Shown here: positions 63,482 through 64,000 of the stretch, in pieces
Position numbering within the stretch: position 1 is the stretch's first letter
Layout: each line of letters opens with the position of its first letter
Origin: Anoxynatronum buryatiense
GTDB lineage: Bacteria > Bacillota > Clostridia > Peptostreptococcales > Tindalliaceae
NCBI RefSeq assembly: GCF_900182905.1
Contig: NZ_FXUF01000007.1
Span: 1 to 64,000, forward strand
Length of the DNA: 64,000 bases
Direction: 5' to 3'
The notes under the pieces: generated by a model
Told to the model about the DNA's origin: nothing
The model's database searches: none
The model's input: only the letters and a program-made list of their open reading frames with translations
Program-made: the position numbers and the translations under genes

Positions 63482-64000
63482 TTAAAGAGTTTCTGCCAGC
63501 CACTCCACCGCCAGGGCAAACCAGGTGGCCACGTGGGGGTCGGCCCACCGTTGATTCTCCGGCTGCTCCACCGCTGGAGTTGCCAGAGAAAGCCCGTGCT
63601 CGCCCCGGGGATACAGGTGCAGCTCTGCCGTCACCTGTGCCTTCATGAGAGCCTCCAGAAACAACAGGCTGTTTTTGGCTGGTACCAGTTCATCTGCCAG
63701 GGTGTGCCACAAAAATGTGGGGGGTGTCTGGTCTGTCACCTGCTCTTCCAGGGAAAACAGCTGACACAGTTCAGGGTCTGGGCCTGCCAGCTGTTGAAAG
63801 CTGGCGGCATGGGCGCACTCCCGGGCAGAAATCACCGGATAGCAGAGCACCAGAGCATCCGGCCGGTGAAGTTTAAAACTGGTGGTGGCAGGAAACAGAT
63901 CGTTTCGGTGCCACAGGGTTCCCAGGCTGCCCGCCAGATGACCGCCGGCAGAAAAGCCGCAGACTGCCACCTTTACGCCGGAAACCGCCGTGTTCTCTGC
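63482..64000 (-). CDS. Alpha/beta hydrolase, carbohydrate-esterase type (N-terminus outside window)
   Basis: Partial; the frame stays open to the window edge, so at least 172 residues are visible. The nucleophile elbow 'CGFSAGGHLAG', the acid in 'HTLADELVP' and the His in 'GEHGLSLA' make a full catalytic triad. It resembles BD-FAE/xylan-esterase-like hydrolases. It may deacetylate or de-esterify plant glycans whose uronates feed the cluster. Confidence 0.85.
   Translation of the reverse strand, partial: AENTAVSGVKVAVCGFSAGGHLAGSLGTLWHRNDLFPATTSFKLHRPDALVLCYPVISARECAHAASFQQLAGPDPELCQLFSLEEQVTDQTPPTFLWHTLADELVPAKNSLLFLEALMKAQVTAELHLYPRGEHGLSLATPAVEQPENQRWADPHVATWFALAVEWLAETL

Overview
The window looks like chromosomal DNA of a Gram-positive anaerobe of the Clostridia. 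The evidence is indirect: near-perfect AGGAGG-type ribosome binding sites, a probable S-layer-type surface protein, a copper-amine-oxidase-N-domain/RCC1 secreted protein, large c-di-GMP and phosphorelay proteins, a Nif11/NHLM peptide system and a Firmicutes-type uronate cluster. No rRNA, 16S or marker gene is present, so genus cannot be given. Most genes are on the minus strand.

Layout. 1-4609: partial giant secreted beta-helix-like surface protein. 5297-8807: secreted RCC1 beta-propeller protein and a GT4 glycosyltransferase. 8944-9019: tRNA-Arg(CCT) with its terminator. 9246-23429: a signalling block with a GGDEF-EAL protein, a Pr6Pr-type membrane protein, a 7TMR-DISM-GGDEF cyclase, a response regulator/kinase, a 1327-residue hybrid kinase with two kinase cores, an Hpt protein and a CheY-like regulator.

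23626-53548 is the centre of interest: about 29 kb, all on the minus strand, forming one large RiPP (ribosomally made, modified peptide) island. It has fifteen Nif11-type precursor genes whose leaders end in GG. Thirteen of the fifteen end in tryptophan, and eleven of the fifteen cores have no cysteine. The precursors surround one LanM-type lanthionine synthetase with a Cys-Cys-Gly zinc motif, one radical SAM/SPASM enzyme, one UPF0489 protein (the family of the known peptide arginase), one flavodoxin-fold reductase and one unassigned protein whose C-terminus resembles an NHLP leader. Export is by an NHLM set: C39 peptidase-ABC, second ABC protein and HlyD-type adaptor. Upstream lie a periplasmic-binding-type lipoprotein, a GNAT protein, a HEATH-motif putative metallopeptidase, a sensor-MFS fusion and a second binding protein. 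Degenerate copies of the radical SAM and UPF0489 genes between precursor genes show that the array grew by segmental duplication and decay. The working model is that one enzyme set modifies many unlike cores, the C39 domain cuts after GG, and the NHLM transporter exports them.

54397-64000 is a sugar-acid catabolic cluster: UxaC isomerase, two SDR dehydrogenases, a split UxaA-type dehydratase, an RraA-family protein, two enolase-superfamily dehydratases and a partial esterase. Short tandem repeats are frequent throughout, both between genes and in the reading-frame ends of some genes. A ~260 bp inverted-repeat element with a half-copy 38 kb away is also present.
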